Part shown: positions 11,120 to 23,399 of the stretch, one piece after another
Layout of the letters: the number at the start of each line of letters is the position of its first letter
How positions within the stretch are numbered: the first letter of the stretch is position 1
NCBI GenBank assembly: GCA_050084985.1
Contig: JBITNC010000002.1
Location: 33,542,001 to 33,606,000, forward strand
Length of the DNA: 64,000 bases
Direction: 5' to 3'
From: Nageia nagi
Lineage: Eukaryota; Pinophyta
Program-made: the position numbers and the translations under genes
The notes under the pieces: model-generated
Told to the model about the DNA's origin: nothing
Database searches by the model: none
What the model saw: the letters and a program-made list of their open reading frames with translations, nothing else

Positions 11120-11651
11120 AGTTATGGATAAATAATTAGATGTGGGGTTATTTTGCATGTAATTGTAATAACAACTTGCATACCATATCAAACCATTGTC
11201 AAATATTTAAACTTGCATGCGACACACACACACACACACACATATATATCAAATCATGATGATTCACACATATGATCCCACCAATGAAGAAGCAAAAGCG
11301 TTCATAGATCATACCATAAGCAACAAGTAAGATATTCATATGAAAGTTCAAGATACATATGAGAAGTATATAATAAGGAAATTCAGGGGTGAATAACTAA
11401 ATGTGCATTATTTTTTGCATGCAATTATCATAATAGCCTTGATAGTGATGTATTCAAAATATAAGGCATGCAACAGAGAGACAACATCTTGTAGCAAAGG
11501 AAGCCATCAAAATATTTGAACAAACATGACTATGTGGGCATTAATTCAAACACAAAGGAAGCCATCAAATAATTTAAAACAAATGGAATACAAGGGCATG
11601 CATAAATCATAGCAAGGACCAAGCTTCTTGGTTATTTTGAGCATTTATATG

Positions 11652-12122
11652 TGTTGGAATGTATAATGCATTATTTTAAAGGTTTTGTAATAATATTCTA
11701 TTTAAGTTCACTAATACTTAAGGGTATCATTTGATACCTTAAGTATTTAAGTGAATATGATAATGTAATTTGTCCTACACTCCATGTCATGAGCATGGCC
11801 CTTAGGTAAAAGGGAGTTGCATGTCATGCCTTTGTACATTGGATAAAAGGGCGATCCAAAGAGGGATTTTGGCCTATAAATAAAAGGCTTTCTCTTTGTG
11901 ATCACATACCAATTTGTGGAGTAAAGTTATGCTGGAGGATAGTCTTTAGGAGATGAGTTTAGAAATATTGTAAGATTTCGTATTGTGAATGAAGTGAGAT
12001 CTAGTTAGTGGATGTACTCCTAGTTGGAGGAACCACTTATATCTTATGTTATCTTTGTGAGTTTGAGCTTTCATGAGATCTTGGAAGTGTAGGGTTGTTT
12101 ATGTTATATTGCAATCCTTGCA
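11652..12122 (+). repeat. solo LTR, Copia subfamily B, TSD ATATG
   Basis: 471 bp from TGTTGGAATG to CCTTGCA. It matches the LTRs of element 2 throughout, including the CCTATAAATA TATA box (about 11873) and the GTGGATGTACTCCTAGTTGGAGGAACCAC block. It is flanked by a perfect 5-bp direct repeat ATATG (11647-11651 and 12123-12127), and no primer-binding site or polypurine tract adjoins it. A solo LTR arises when the two LTRs of one insertion recombine and delete the interior. Confidence 0.9.
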
Positions 12123-12249
12123 ATATGAAGCAAAAGACTATAAATAACATTGCAATAAACCCTATTATTGAGGAATGGTTACCATAGTTAGTATATTATT
12201 TACCTATAGCCATGCAGTTCTAGTGAAGGAGAGTTATAAATAATTCCAT

Positions 12250-12400
12250 TACACACAATGCAACACTATGTACATGTATGGTTGAGTTTATTAACTGTGT
12301 TGGGTATTTAGATGAAGCAAAAGAATTTGAAAATAACATGCCAATAAATCCTATTATTGTAGTGTGGAGTGGGTTGACTTATATTTATCAATTTGCAATG
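12250..12400 (+). pseudogene. PPR protein fragment (C-terminal), decayed
   Basis: From 12278 the frame reads MVEFINCVGYLDEAKEFENN then MPINPIIVVWSGL, another copy of the terminal PPR/E motif segment. The preceding bases give QHY in a different frame, so a frameshift separates the expected HYxCMV start. A short related scrap (EAKDY, NPII) lies at about 12127-12165, between the solo LTR and this fragment. Confidence 0.6.
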
Positions 12401-12749
12401 GTGAAGGACTCATCAACCTTATGCTTCTTTTCTTCCTTGCCCTCTTGTCCTTGTATTTGTTGGGTTTTTTGCCACATGAAGGACTCCAATGCTGGGCATT
12501 TAGAACAAAATGCTATTAACATCAAAATAACATGCCATTAACACTAGAATGTTATGATGTTCACTTTGTACCTTGACCAATTTGTAGGAAATGGTGAGAC
12601 TACTTTGTTGCTTAGTGGGAGACAGAGTGGGAGTGCTTTTCATTTTCCTATGCTCTCCAAATTTTGGGTACCTTTGACAAAATTTTGGGTGGGTGCTAAA
12701 TTTTGCAATGCCCTAGCTCAAACTTTTCTTTATGGCAGTTTATTTTTAC

Positions 12750-12949
12750 GATACATTTTAACCATTTTTTTATTATATATTAGGGTCGTTTATTAATGTC
12801 ATATAAAACTACCTTATATACTACAATATAACAATAGTTCAAAATTGCCCACATAAATTGCCTTTTATTCTATTATACAACAATGGTTAAAAATTATTGT
12901 TAGAGAAATATCATAAATCACTCACTTAAAGGTCGATTTTCTTATAGTG
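12750..12949 (-). mobile_element. CACTA-like terminus, opposite orientation
   Basis: Read on the - strand it starts CACTATAAGAAAATCGACC, a sequence very typical of plant CACTA ends. Two copies of a subterminal word (AACAATRGTTYAAAAATT-like) lie inside at about 12823 and 12883. Its relation to the end at 10122 is unproven. Confidence 0.4.
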
Positions 12950-15000
12950 TCTATAGAACTCTCCTTGTATAGTAATTTTCTTTTTAAATAAAGGCCCTAA
13001 TGAGGGTGATTTTAGGTGGATCAGAGATACAAAAATAATAGTTTTCTAGAAATCATTCTTATAAAAATTAGATTTGTAAAAAAAATATAATAAATAAGAA
13101 TAAGTAAGTTGACCTATGTCGATCAAATTTTTTTCTTGTTGAAAAATATCATTACATAAAAAAAAATCTTACTTGACTAGGTCTAACATGTTTTCATAAT
13201 TGTTTTCAAATTTTTTTGTAAATAGTTATTGAATATACAATTTAGCTAGCCCATTTTATAATTCAATTCATATTTCCCTACATCTCTTTACGAAGTCTTT
13301 CATGCATTAATTAGATTTTGGTTTAAATGCAAATAAATCAATCATATCAACTTTGCTCTTGATGTTGATTTTGAAGTTAACTATAAGGGATTTCACTAGG
13401 TCTAAAATTTTGAATAAAATTAGAAGTTAACTTGCAAAACTATTCAAGGGCATAATAAACTTTTAGGGGAAGATTTTAGCTTGTGTTGATTAGTCATGAA
13501 TGAAGGAGGTAAATGATGTTCACAAGTCACAAATGTGTTGAGTAGGATCTTCCTTCCCTCTGAAGATATAAAATTTAGGAATATTAAGTCTAAATAAGAT
13601 ATGATGATATAAGATTTAATTGGATAAAGGACTAGTCACCAAGGTAGAATAATCAAATTGGCAAGATGTAGAGGTATTACGGATATTTTCAAGCTCTTCT
13701 TTCAATTGGTTGATAATTTCATCTTGATATTGTTATGAAATGGAGTAGATCATATTTAAGATAATAGATTGAGATCTAACAATTTTCGTGATAGTATTTG
13801 TAGAAATCTAATAGTATTTTGAAAACGGTCCAAAAATATTATTACAATTTGGTTGGGACATAAATATGATAATGAGTTTTAGGAGTTGGAAATTGATTGG
13901 TCTGGGTTGAATAGGATTTGGTTATGGTAGGATAAGAGGAAATCTATCTAATGGCTCTTGGTTTTTTATAAAACAACTATACTTTTGTATGGTTAATTGA
14001 TTTAATGCTAGGGTCATTAAGATTTTGTTAAGGACAAGGGTTGTTATTGTGCTAATTTTTAGTGTATATTTATAACAAAAAATAATTATATGATAAACTC
14101 CTAATAAATTTAAAGAGAATTGAATAGATTGAATTAGGTAATATGGTAAAATCTTAAATCATATAAATTACTTTATATAAGAAGGATTAAAAGCACATCA
14201 AGTTCGTTAATATGCATTATCTGAAAACTAATTAACAAAACCTAGTTAATTAACATTCGATATTATGATAAAAATGATAAGGGTACATGAAGTGCATGCA
14301 TATAAAGGAAGAGTATTAAAAGTAAGAGAAAAATGTTATTTGTTATGTTGTTCTAACTTTTACTTGATTTTGAACTTTTGTTCTTGATTTTTCCTTAAGC
14401 TTACTTGACCTAGACCTTGTACTAAGGAAATTATATATTAAAATAATCTAGTTTAGTAGTTAAATTTTGGAAAATTTACCTTACTAGATGTAATCCTTCA
14501 TAAACAATCAAATACTAAGTTTTTTATCAAGTAATTATAATCCAATAAAAGTTTATGTAGACAGTTTAAAGATACTCTTATAGAACTATTGTAGTAACTT
14601 TTTGATCTTCATATGTTATTTTAGAACAGTCATAATTACATAATAATATTACAATATGTTTTTAAGGTGATATGTTAAAATCTTTACAATTATATATGAA
14701 TATTGTAGTATTTTTAAAAAAAATTGTGATTATATCTATAAAATTGATGTAATGCAATTATTATAATTTATAGATAAGAAAATATATCGATAACATGAAT
14801 ATATTGATTGTTTGACAAAAACTAAAAATATACATTAAAACTATTAACAAGTTAAGAAAATGATAAAAACAAACAATAAAAATTCATAGTTATTGATCAT
14901 TCCTCTATATTAGATGTGTTATATAACTTAATATAAAATAGTAGATATAATTTATGTACAAAATACAGACTACCAAAATTACCTAGGAATATTGATTTTC
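12950..15000. other. AT-rich intergenic sequence, nothing recognised
   Basis: No open reading frame of note, no LTR ends, no tRNA-like sequence. The region is very AT-rich. It is the upstream flank of the RGP5-like gene; a promoter cannot be pinned down by eye. Confidence 0.6.
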
Positions 15001-15207
15001 TCAATACAATCTGTTGACCGCCACGAGACTGGATTCCGTGCTCGCTAGAGCGTGACAAGGATTTACAAATATGAATTCAGCTCAAGCATGATTTAGATCA
15101 ATTCAGCCTGGAGCAGATCAAATTGTTTAGACAACCAAACGAATCAGGTGCACTCTTATTCAGGCCCAAAACGACTATTTTGTTATTGTTCTTCATTTCA
15201 ATCGAAG

Positions 15208-16257
15208 ATGGTGTTGGAAATCAATCCCCAAGATGTGGACATTGTGGTGTCTGTAATTCACCCAGATCTGGGCTTCCTAGAATCATGGAGACCATTTTTC
15301 GCCCCATACCATGTAATCCTAGTTCAAGATCCGGAGCTGGAAGAAAGCATTCAAGTTCCCCATGGATTCAACCACACCCTGTACACAAAACATGACATGC
15401 AGGGAATTCTGGGTCATGGAGTTTTGGGCACCTTGGGCCTAAAGGGCCATAGTTGTAGGGCATTTGGGTACTTGGTCTCCAAAAAAAAGTACATTTTTTC
15501 ACTGGATGGTGATTGCCTCCCTGCCCAAGATCCCAATGGAAACCCCATCAATGCCCTGGAGCAGCACCTTGTGAATCTCCAAACCCCATCAACCCCATTC
15601 TTTTTTAACACATTGTATGATCCTTACAGGAAAGGGGCTGATTTTGTGAGGGGATACCCCTTTAGCCTTAGACAAGGAGTCCCCTGTGCTATTTCATGTG
15701 GATTGTGGATGAACATGCCTGACTATGATTCTCCCACTCAGATTACCAAGCCCAATGAAAGGAACACTAGGTATGTAGATGCGGTCATGACAGTCCCCAC
15801 TGGTGCCCTGTTTCCTATGAGTGGTATCAATATCGCGTTCAACAGGGAAATCATTGGACCTGCTATGTTTTCAGGGCTCGGTAGATCTGGGGCTTCTGGG
15901 GTTCTTTTGTCTAGGTACGATACCCTGGAGGACATTTGGTGCGGATTGTGTTGTAAGGTTATATGTGATCACCTTCATTTTGGGATTAAGACAGGGCTGC
16001 CCTATGTGTGGAGGAAGGACTTTGGGGATGCTATTACAAGCCTTAGGAGGGAGTATGAGGGGGTCCAGTGGCTTGAGGAGATTGTGCCATTCTTCCAGAT
16101 GCTTCACCTTCCCAATACTGTGGTTACTGTGGAGGATTGCGTTGCGGAGATTGGGAAGCAAGTGAAGGAGAAGCTCAAGGACTTGGATCCCATCTTTGGT
16201 GAGGTTGGAGCTTCAATGGAGAATTGGATAAGTGCGTGGAAATCGGCATCTACCTGA
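15208..16257 (+). CDS. RGP5: UDP-arabinopyranose mutase-like protein, RGP5 class
   Basis: Reversibly glycosylated polypeptides interconvert UDP-arabinopyranose and UDP-arabinofuranose at the Golgi/cytosol interface for cell-wall polysaccharide synthesis. The 349-residue product from Met 15208 covers the whole family length (about 340-365). Family blocks are intact: SKKKYIFSLDGDC (residues ~91-103), STPFFFNTLYDPY (~128-140), ADFVRGYPFSLR with the conserved autoglycosylated-type Arg (~148), NTRYVDAVMTVP and KVICDHLHFGIKTGLPYVW. Blocks such as VPCAISCGLW and LEDIWCGLC place it with RGP5/rice UAM2, which are thought to lack mutase activity alone and to work in complexes. The usual DDD motif reads D-G-D. 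An upstream in-frame Met at 15148 would add 20 residues with no family counterpart. No intron interrupts it. The GC content is clearly higher than the surroundings. Confidence 0.93.
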   Translation: MVLEINPQDVDIVVSVIHPDLGFLESWRPFFAPYHVILVQDPELEESIQVPHGFNHTLYTKHDMQGILGHGVLGTLGLKGHSCRAFGYLVSKKKYIFSLDGDCLPAQDPNGNPINALEQHLVNLQTPSTPFFFNTLYDPYRKGADFVRGYPFSLRQGVPCAISCGLWMNMPDYDSPTQITKPNERNTRYVDAVMTVPTGALFPMSGINIAFNREIIGPAMFSGLGRSGASGVLLSRYDTLEDIWCGLCCKVICDHLHFGIKTGLPYVWRKDFGDAITSLRREYEGVQWLEEIVPFFQMLHLPNTVVTVEDCVAEIGKQVKEKLKDLDPIFGEVGASMENWISAWKSAST

Positions 16258-17640
16258 TGCATTGATTTATGCTATAAGGATGTAACTAATTCTAAAGTAG
16301 ATGCCATCTCTTTGGAGTCATATCAATTTTTTTTCAGACCTTACAATATCGCTTATTCATTATGAAGAAACTGGGAGGACAGATGTAGCATGAGGAATGT
16401 TTTCTGTAGTTTCATACAAGGTAATTAATGTAGACTCTAGAATAATGGGCATCTGGGTAAAGTGACTCCAGTTTTGAGTTCACCTGTTTGAGTTTGAGAA
16501 ACATTGTGTTAATTGTTAATTTAAGATGCGATTCATGCTAATACGGGTAGAATCCAGCATGCTGAGAATACTAATCAAGTTATATAAATGGTTTCATTTC
16601 CCCCAGCAAAAGAGAACTATAGAACTTTTAGATTCAAGTTCCTTTAGCATGCTATACAGATGCTTTTGATGTTCATTTGAGAGATTTTACTCTTGGTTAT
16701 AGTACTATACCATGTTTATGCAAGAACCATATGAATGTTTTATTTGTGATGCATCTTAATGGTCTCCTTCGAATTTCAGCTGCTTTAAACAAAATCAAGG
16801 GTGTCATGCGGAATATAAGTGCATACGATAAGTATGAAATAATGATTGAACAGCAGGCATTAGATCCAAAACTGTAGAAATATAAATTTTGGAAGGTTGC
16901 ATCATTTTTTCATCACTATTTTCTATTTGGAGACATCACCATTTATTGTTGTGATACGTTTAGTGTATAGGAAATGTGACGGAATTTTATATTGAAAGTG
17001 TTTATAAGTTAGAATTTTAATTGTTGTGCCTCTCTTTTCTTATTTGAACTATTATATATGAGAACCTCTACGATAATGTGTTGCATGTTGTGTAGAGTCT
17101 GCAGACTAGTCACATGACTTAAATGACACCAGAGGAAAAAGTCATTCTCAAATAATTAGAGAAAGTGTTTAAGATTCAAATTTCTGAGATTATTGAGTTC
17201 TTCTTAATCCTCAGTTGAGATATTTAGTTAATTAAACCAAGCTCATGTGGTTTAACTCAAGGTTTAGTTCTTGTAGTTCTTTATGTAGCAATGATGTTTA
17301 GTTTCTTTTGGATATATGAAACACATAATGTAGAAACGGATTGATAATCTAGCACTGGTAATGTGCTCTAAAGTTGAAGAAATATGTCATTTCTGGAATT
17401 CATCTCAAACTTCTTGGCCCATAGAAAACCAGTTATTCTTATGAAGAATTTGTTGCAGAACCAATAAATGAGGAAAATTTCAGTTGATTTTACACTAGTA
17501 CTTATTATAAAGACTTTAGAGTTATAAGCATCTCAACATTGAGTCCATTTATAATTTTACCTGTTTGGATGTGAGAGTTATTGAAGTGAACGACCGAATC
17601 CAAATGCAAAGACCAGTAACATATCAGTTGATTTTACACT
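16258..17640 (+). other. downstream flank of the RGP5-like gene
   Basis: Probable 3' UTR followed by intergenic DNA; no other gene recognised. Possible AATAAA signals occur (for example at about 17463) but none can be chosen. Two loosely similar segments (about 16455-16515 and 17535-17590, both with CACCTGTTTG/TACCTGTTTG and GAGTTTGAGAAA-like text) suggest an old local duplication. The ORF at 16677-16877 shows no domain. Confidence 0.4.
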
Positions 17641-19850
17641 AGTCTCTAATGTTCTCAACAGACACAATCGGTAATGCACAGTCCTCCCTAACTTTTGGCA
17701 ACTCTACCGGGTGTACACAGTCCGCATGATTCCTCACTATTCTTTCACCAAGGAGGTGTACACAATTCTCCTCTGCAGGTATCACACGGATACCAACTCC
17801 ATGCAATTTTGTTGTTAGAGCTCTTGGCTCTCTCTCTCATAGTCCCTACTAAAACACTTTTCTTTTAGGGCTCTCTCTTCCAGCTTTTATCTCTCTCTCC
17901 ACTCTCTTCGCTTTTCCTTGTCTCTTCTTGGCCTTTTGCAGCCTCTCACCCTAGCCAATTCTTTAGCCTATCTCAAGTTCTCTGCTATTGTTCTCCTTTC
18001 TATTGTCTCCTTTTCTATCTTGTCTCTTCTCGCTGTTATATCTCTTAAATTGTATCCCAGAATTTTCTAGATAGTGCTTTAGATGATGCTGTTAATTCCT
18101 AGCCTATCCTGCTGCTGGTTGCATCATGTTGTTCCCTGAAAGGTTTATTTTGTCTTTGCTTCTGGTATTTGGACGTGTGTGAATGCTAAACGGCTACAAT
18201 CGCTTTTAAGTGTGATGTAGAACATTCATTGTCATTTAATTCTGCAACTAATTTGTAATAAATGCCTCAGCTGTATAAATCAGCAAGATCATCCGATGGA
18301 AGTCTCTATTTTCCTTTATTCCGGTGGTTTTTATCCTAGCTTCCATCTCTCCTGATTTCACCGGGCTTTCCTCTTACTTTGGGAGCTTGTTTTATTTATT
18401 CCGGCCTTACCAGTCATTACCGAATTGTCTCTATTTGTTTATTCCCTTTACCGGACTTTTTTTGTTGGCTTCGGTCTTTTATGCAGCAATATTTTCCCAG
18501 CACTCTCCACTCTCCGGTTCTCCACATTCCATCCGGATTTTCCCGTCTTATTCTCCTGTTCTGGTCTATTAGACTCTTTTGATTTTCTTTCCCTCACTTC
18601 TAAAAGCCTCCCTTTCATTTTTTGGTCTGTTGTTCTGGCTGCCAGGGTTCTCACTACTCTGGGTCTTCCTCTCTCTTCCATCTGCTCTGGTTCTGGCAAA
18701 ATCTTACTGCTTTAGCAAAAATACTCTCCTATTTCAATATTGTTTTTGTTATAGTCTCAGCCTTTTTTCATTGGTCTTAAGAAAAGAGGGTTTTGAAAGA
18801 TTCCCCCAATCTTTACATGCTTCTTTTGAAATACTTTCTGGTGAACTCATAAGCATTATAAAGTGGGAAACATAAACCTAAAAGTTGAAAACTTCGCTGC
18901 TGCCCATAAACTAGAAAGTTGAAACATGGGCCTAAAAATTTGAAAACATTGTTACTACCCCAAAACCACTTCTTGTTCCACTCCTATTTTTATATTTTAT
19001 TTATTTATTTATAGATATATATTTTTAGCTCGCCCCTATTTGATCCATTCTTTCTGGGTTTATCTGCATGCTGGCTCTTATCTCTTGTTTATATTTACTG
19101 GATTTCTAGCTTTCGATCATTCACTCTTCCTCACTTGATTTTATGGGCGTTCAATTTCTTCTTTCTTCTGCAAGGATTCTGGTCACTGGTTTCTTTTCTC
19201 TAGACTATTGCTTTCTGTCCAGATGGCTTTTATGCCTCTGGCCTTTTTGGGTCCTTCTCGGCTCATCCTCCCCTTTTTCCAATCTACTGGCCCAGACCTT
19301 CATCTTCTTCAACTCTTTGCCACTGGGTTCGGATAGCTCCTATACATGCTTTTAGTCATCTTCTCCTCTTCCTGTCACTTTGCCTAGCAGCTGGATTTGT
19401 TCTCCTAATTTCTTCCACTTCCTTACAATCTGCATTTTATTTCTCAGATGCCTTTCTTATCATCATTTTCTCTCCTGAATTTTTGGGCTTTCATGGCTAC
19501 TCCACTTTTCGCCTGAACCCTGTCTTCTGATTTCTATTATCTTTCTCTTGTTGGGCTTCAGTAGTTGCTCTTTTCCGTACTCACTCCAGCTTTTTGCATG
19601 AATCCAGTCTTCTGATTTTTGTTTTCTTTCTCTGGCCCGACTCCAGTCTTTGCTCTTTACCCTACTCATTCCCACTTTCTTCTGGCATCATGCATCCTTG
19701 GGTGTTGTCATTCATCGAACTTCCTGATCTTAAGGAAAACTCCCATTCTAAGTTAGATAAAGGGAAGACTATTTCCAATTTTTACCTCTTAGCTAGTTTT
19801 CAAATTGGGTATTCGTCCTGCACTATCAAAATTTAAAATTCAAAAGACAA
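17640..19850 (+). repeat. pyrimidine-rich tract with local imperfect repeats
   Basis: The + strand is heavily skewed to C and T, most extreme at 17815-18010 and 18300-19680. Several overlapping reading frames stay open for 60-100 codons only because TTT, CTC and TCT dominate; their translations are Phe/Ser/Leu runs with no domain and are not called as genes. Near 19510-19680 two units of about 90 bp are similar (both contain CAGTCTTCTGATTT or TGTCTTCTGATTT and then a CTTTCTCT run). No LTR ends, polyadenine tail or target-site duplication was found, so the origin is unknown. Confidence 0.55.
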
Positions 19851-20608
19851 AAATTCCCTTATCCAAAATTTTGGATTCTTGCTGATGATGCTCTGTATTT
19901 TTAAAATACCCATGGATAGCTACCGAAGCATGCATAAGAAGATGAAAAGGATTATGTCATCTCCTTGCTGTAAAGATAAATTAGAACTTGGTGAGATTTG
20001 TGTCGAGCATTGATAAAATATAATTTGTGATTCTGGTTTGTGAATTCCACATTCATATACTTATCATCCAAAACTAAAGTCATGCAATTGATAAAATAAA
20101 CACCTTAGTTTATACTAAAGATGACTCCTTTCCATTATAATTTCCAAGATGTAAATCAAAACTAATATGACAGTGATATACAATGCTATTAATCTTTCAT
20201 ACAACCAAATGATGGCCTAAGCAATTACATGATTCAAGCTCATCCAAGGGGTTCCATTTATAATCATACAAAACTTTAAAGCATTGAATGCAATGTTACA
20301 AAAGTATCAAGGATGGGGAGATGCATTTCAGGAATTTTGGGGGGGGAGTGAATGACAAGTCGATTTTGCGAGACAAAAAGTATAATAGTTGTATGTTTTT
20401 TAGAAATTTTCAGATTTATGAAAAATAAATACCATAAATGTTTCAATTTATGAAAACTTATTCATTTAATCTATTTTATTCATCATTGACATTCATGATT
20501 CATCAATCATTATTCTTATTATCAATCCAATCATGTATCATAATTTGAAAATCAACATTCAATTACAAAACTGAACTATCAAATATCAAATTGAGCCATA
20601 ATCATAAT

Positions 20609-21109
20609 TGTTGGAATGTATAATGCATTATTGTAAAGGATTGTATTAATTCTCTTTGTAAATTCATTAATATTTAAGGGTATCATTAGATACCTTAAGT
20701 ATTTATGTGAATATGATAATGTAACTTGTCCTACATTCCATGTCATGAGCATGCCCCGTGAGTAAAAGGATGTGCATGTTATGTTTTTGTACATTGGGTA
20801 AAAGGGTGATCTAAAGAGGGATTTTAGCCTATAAATAGAAGGTTTCATTTTTGTTATCACACAAGAATTTGTGGAGTAAAGTTATGTTATAGGATAGAGC
20901 TTAGGAGTTGAGATTAAGAGGATTGAAAGAGAGTTGAATTTGTGATTGAAGTAAGATCTAGTTAGTGGATGTACTCCTAGTTGAAGGAACCATTTACATC
21001 TTGAGTTATTTTTTATGAGATTGCTTTGTGAGTTATTTAGATGTGATTTGTGAGCTTTCATGTGATCTTGGTAGTTTAGAATTGTTTAGTTTTTAGTTTT
21101 ATTCTCTCA
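20609..21109 (+). repeat. solo LTR, Copia subfamily B, TSD ATAAT
   Basis: 501 bp, TGTTGGAATG to TTCTCTCA, flanked by a perfect 5-bp direct repeat ATAAT (20604-20608 and 21110-21114). It carries the same TATA box (CCTATAAATA, about 20829) and the GTGGATGTACTCCTAGTTGAAGGAACCA block as the other subfamily B LTRs. No internal sequence adjoins it. Confidence 0.92.
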
Positions 21110-21269
21110 ATAATGCCATTAAGTTTGAATAGTTGAAAAATTTAGTACATTGTCTTTGACATGAATATGCCAAATAGCAAAGAATAAGAACTAGAAGTCT
21201 ATATAGAATCAAATCTTTATAAACTAAAAATTATGGCTCTATTGGCTCATTCATTAGTATATCCATTGT

Positions 21270-23060
21270 TGGGCTATTGGATGAGTTGCCTTTATCATCA
21301 AAGTGAAGATCCCCCAATAGTACTCCAACCAACCTCACCTAATCCTCATCAATTTGTATTGCATCATTTGGATCAACATTCTATCATGTAGTTGAAGATT
21401 GCATCTACTCTTAACTCTCTCATGAAGGCAAAGAGAGCTGTGTGTTGTGACTAGCTTCTCTACTTTGCGAGAGATAAACGCGTTCCTCCTCAAACTATGG
21501 ATAAAGTCGCATGTGGACCAATATCTCTCTATAGTTAGGAACTAACAACCTATCCAGGGAGCCTAAATGCAAGATGTCGCAAATTAGATGTATCATTCTA
21601 ATATACTGCCACCATCCAAAGGAATTCGATTGAGCAATGGTAGCCCTATCCTCTTTGTACATTGGTTGTTTGAAACCATAGTAGTTAGACTCAAACTTGG
21701 CTAAAACTCAATAAGTTAGTTGATTTAGGAAAAGCTTAGACTTGACAAATCTCGACCAAAAAAACTACTAGAATATACATATTTTCACATATAAAAAAGC
21801 TTTTTTTAACCGTCTCTTAACATTACATATCAAAGAACACAATAGAAAGTAATTTTTAGTGTTTTCTATTAATGATGCCCAAAATACGTTACAAAACAAA
21901 ATCAGCTTCCCATTGGATCTTTCCTTTGGCCTTTGCCTTCTCTTTTACAACTCTACTCTTGGTTGCCATTGGTTCTGGTGGGGGTATTGCTTGTGCTTGT
22001 GATGCTTCTGCCTTTTCCTCTACCATCACAATAGCCTATGGCAAAGGTTGTAATGTACAAATACCGAATCATCTAAGCATTGTTGAGTGAGCTTGTTATG
22101 TTTCTTTGAGTGGATATGCTCAAAGATGCTATAATTTTGCTCACACCTAGAAGCACTATATGGGTGGTTCAAGATTTTAATTGCCAACTTTTGTAGATTT
22201 TGCCTCTTAAGACTCTTAATGTTGCAATCCTCCCACCAATGAAAAATAAAAATAAAAAATGAAGAAATAAGAAAAAATCAATTTTTGATGTGTATTAGTG
22301 TTGAGCAATTCATCAAAATAAATTACGTTTTATTTAACAAACTTGCTTTTTACTTGGGGGCTAAAGAAGTCTCCCTAACCCCTACCTCGAGACCCTTCCA
22401 TGCCTTCCTTTGATCCAGTTACAATCCCAATTCAAGATCATTTAGTTGCGAAACCAGTAGCTTCACCACCAGTAATACCTTTTCTCCAATCGAGTTGCAG
22501 CCTTGTTTCAGTCTGCATTAGTCCTCGATGGTTCAAGTAGTGACTTCCTAATTCCTATAAATTTGTGTCTCACCCATGATACTATCTCTAATAGATTGGT
22601 CGCTAACCATAATATGAATTCACATATGAAAGCCTATTGAAAACTACTCATTTGTCTCAAATGTTTCTTCATAGAAAAATTTGGAGTTCAAGTAGTACCT
22701 CCTTGCATATAATGACCTGTGAAGTTGATTTGACCATCCAAGGTCAATGATGTCTCAAATGGGATGGTATCTCCTCTCCTCATGGCTATAGAAGGAAACT
22801 ATAGCCTCCTTAACCCTATCCATCACATCATAAAAGCACTTCATAGCGGATTTATCTTGGTCAACAAGGCAAAACACTCTCACCAAATTGCAATGCAATT
22901 AATGATAAAGTAAATTAAAAATTGAAAAAGTCTTACTTGAATGATGTCATGTGATGCTTTCCAAAAAGCATAATCAAAAACCCAAATGACAACATTCATG
23001 TTGTCATTTTCATGCATATATGGAGCTTGAACACTTATTCCCCCAAAACATATGTTTCAA
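21270..23060 (-). pseudogene. hAT-family transposase relic B
   Basis: hAT transposases move DNA elements by cut and paste; their C-terminal dimerisation domain is conserved. Read on the - strand, scraps occur in the proper order. Around 22990-23020 is VVIWVFDYAFWKA. At 22700-22880 are DQDKSAMKCFYDVMDRVKEA and, after a stop, DIIDLGWSNQLHRSLYARRY with YLNSKFFYEE. At 21600-21650 is AQSNSFGWWQY. At about 21430-21530 is the signature ERYWSTCDFIHSLRRN then KVEKLVTTHSSL. Stops and frameshifts separate them. A Lys/Ala/Pro-rich stretch at 21872-22050 lies between the middle and end domains. The order and orientation support one dead element, older than most others here. Confidence 0.72.
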
Positions 23061-23399
23061 TGCATCTTTTGAGTCAATAGACTTTGCAATGAAACAAATA
23101 TGGTGGCAAATCATGTAATACCTAGACACACAAGTGACAAACATTTGTTTGACTTTCATTGCACCTTTTGAGTTATATAGTATTATAAAATTAGCAATGA
23201 AAATGAAATAAATGACTTGTCAGACATGTAATACTTGGACACACTGACTCAGTGAATAGTTGCAAGTTTTCCAATGATCACTCATTGAAAAAATTGTGAT
23301 TGCTCAATTGGGATTGCAAAAAAATTGCTCACGAGAGAAGCACAAGTTACTTGTTTTCCTCCATTTGATGATTAATTTGATTTATCACTAAGTTTGATA

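Noticed and set aside
15148-15207. Upstream in-frame start for the RGP5-like gene
   Set aside because: The 20 extra residues have no family counterpart; Met 15208 gives the normal N terminus.
15821-16165. Other-frame ORFs across the RGP5-like gene
   Set aside because: Shadows of the conserved frame.
18324-18875. Several overlapping ORFs of 60-98 codons
   Set aside because: Open in many frames only because of pyrimidine bias; Phe/Ser/Leu-rich with no domain.
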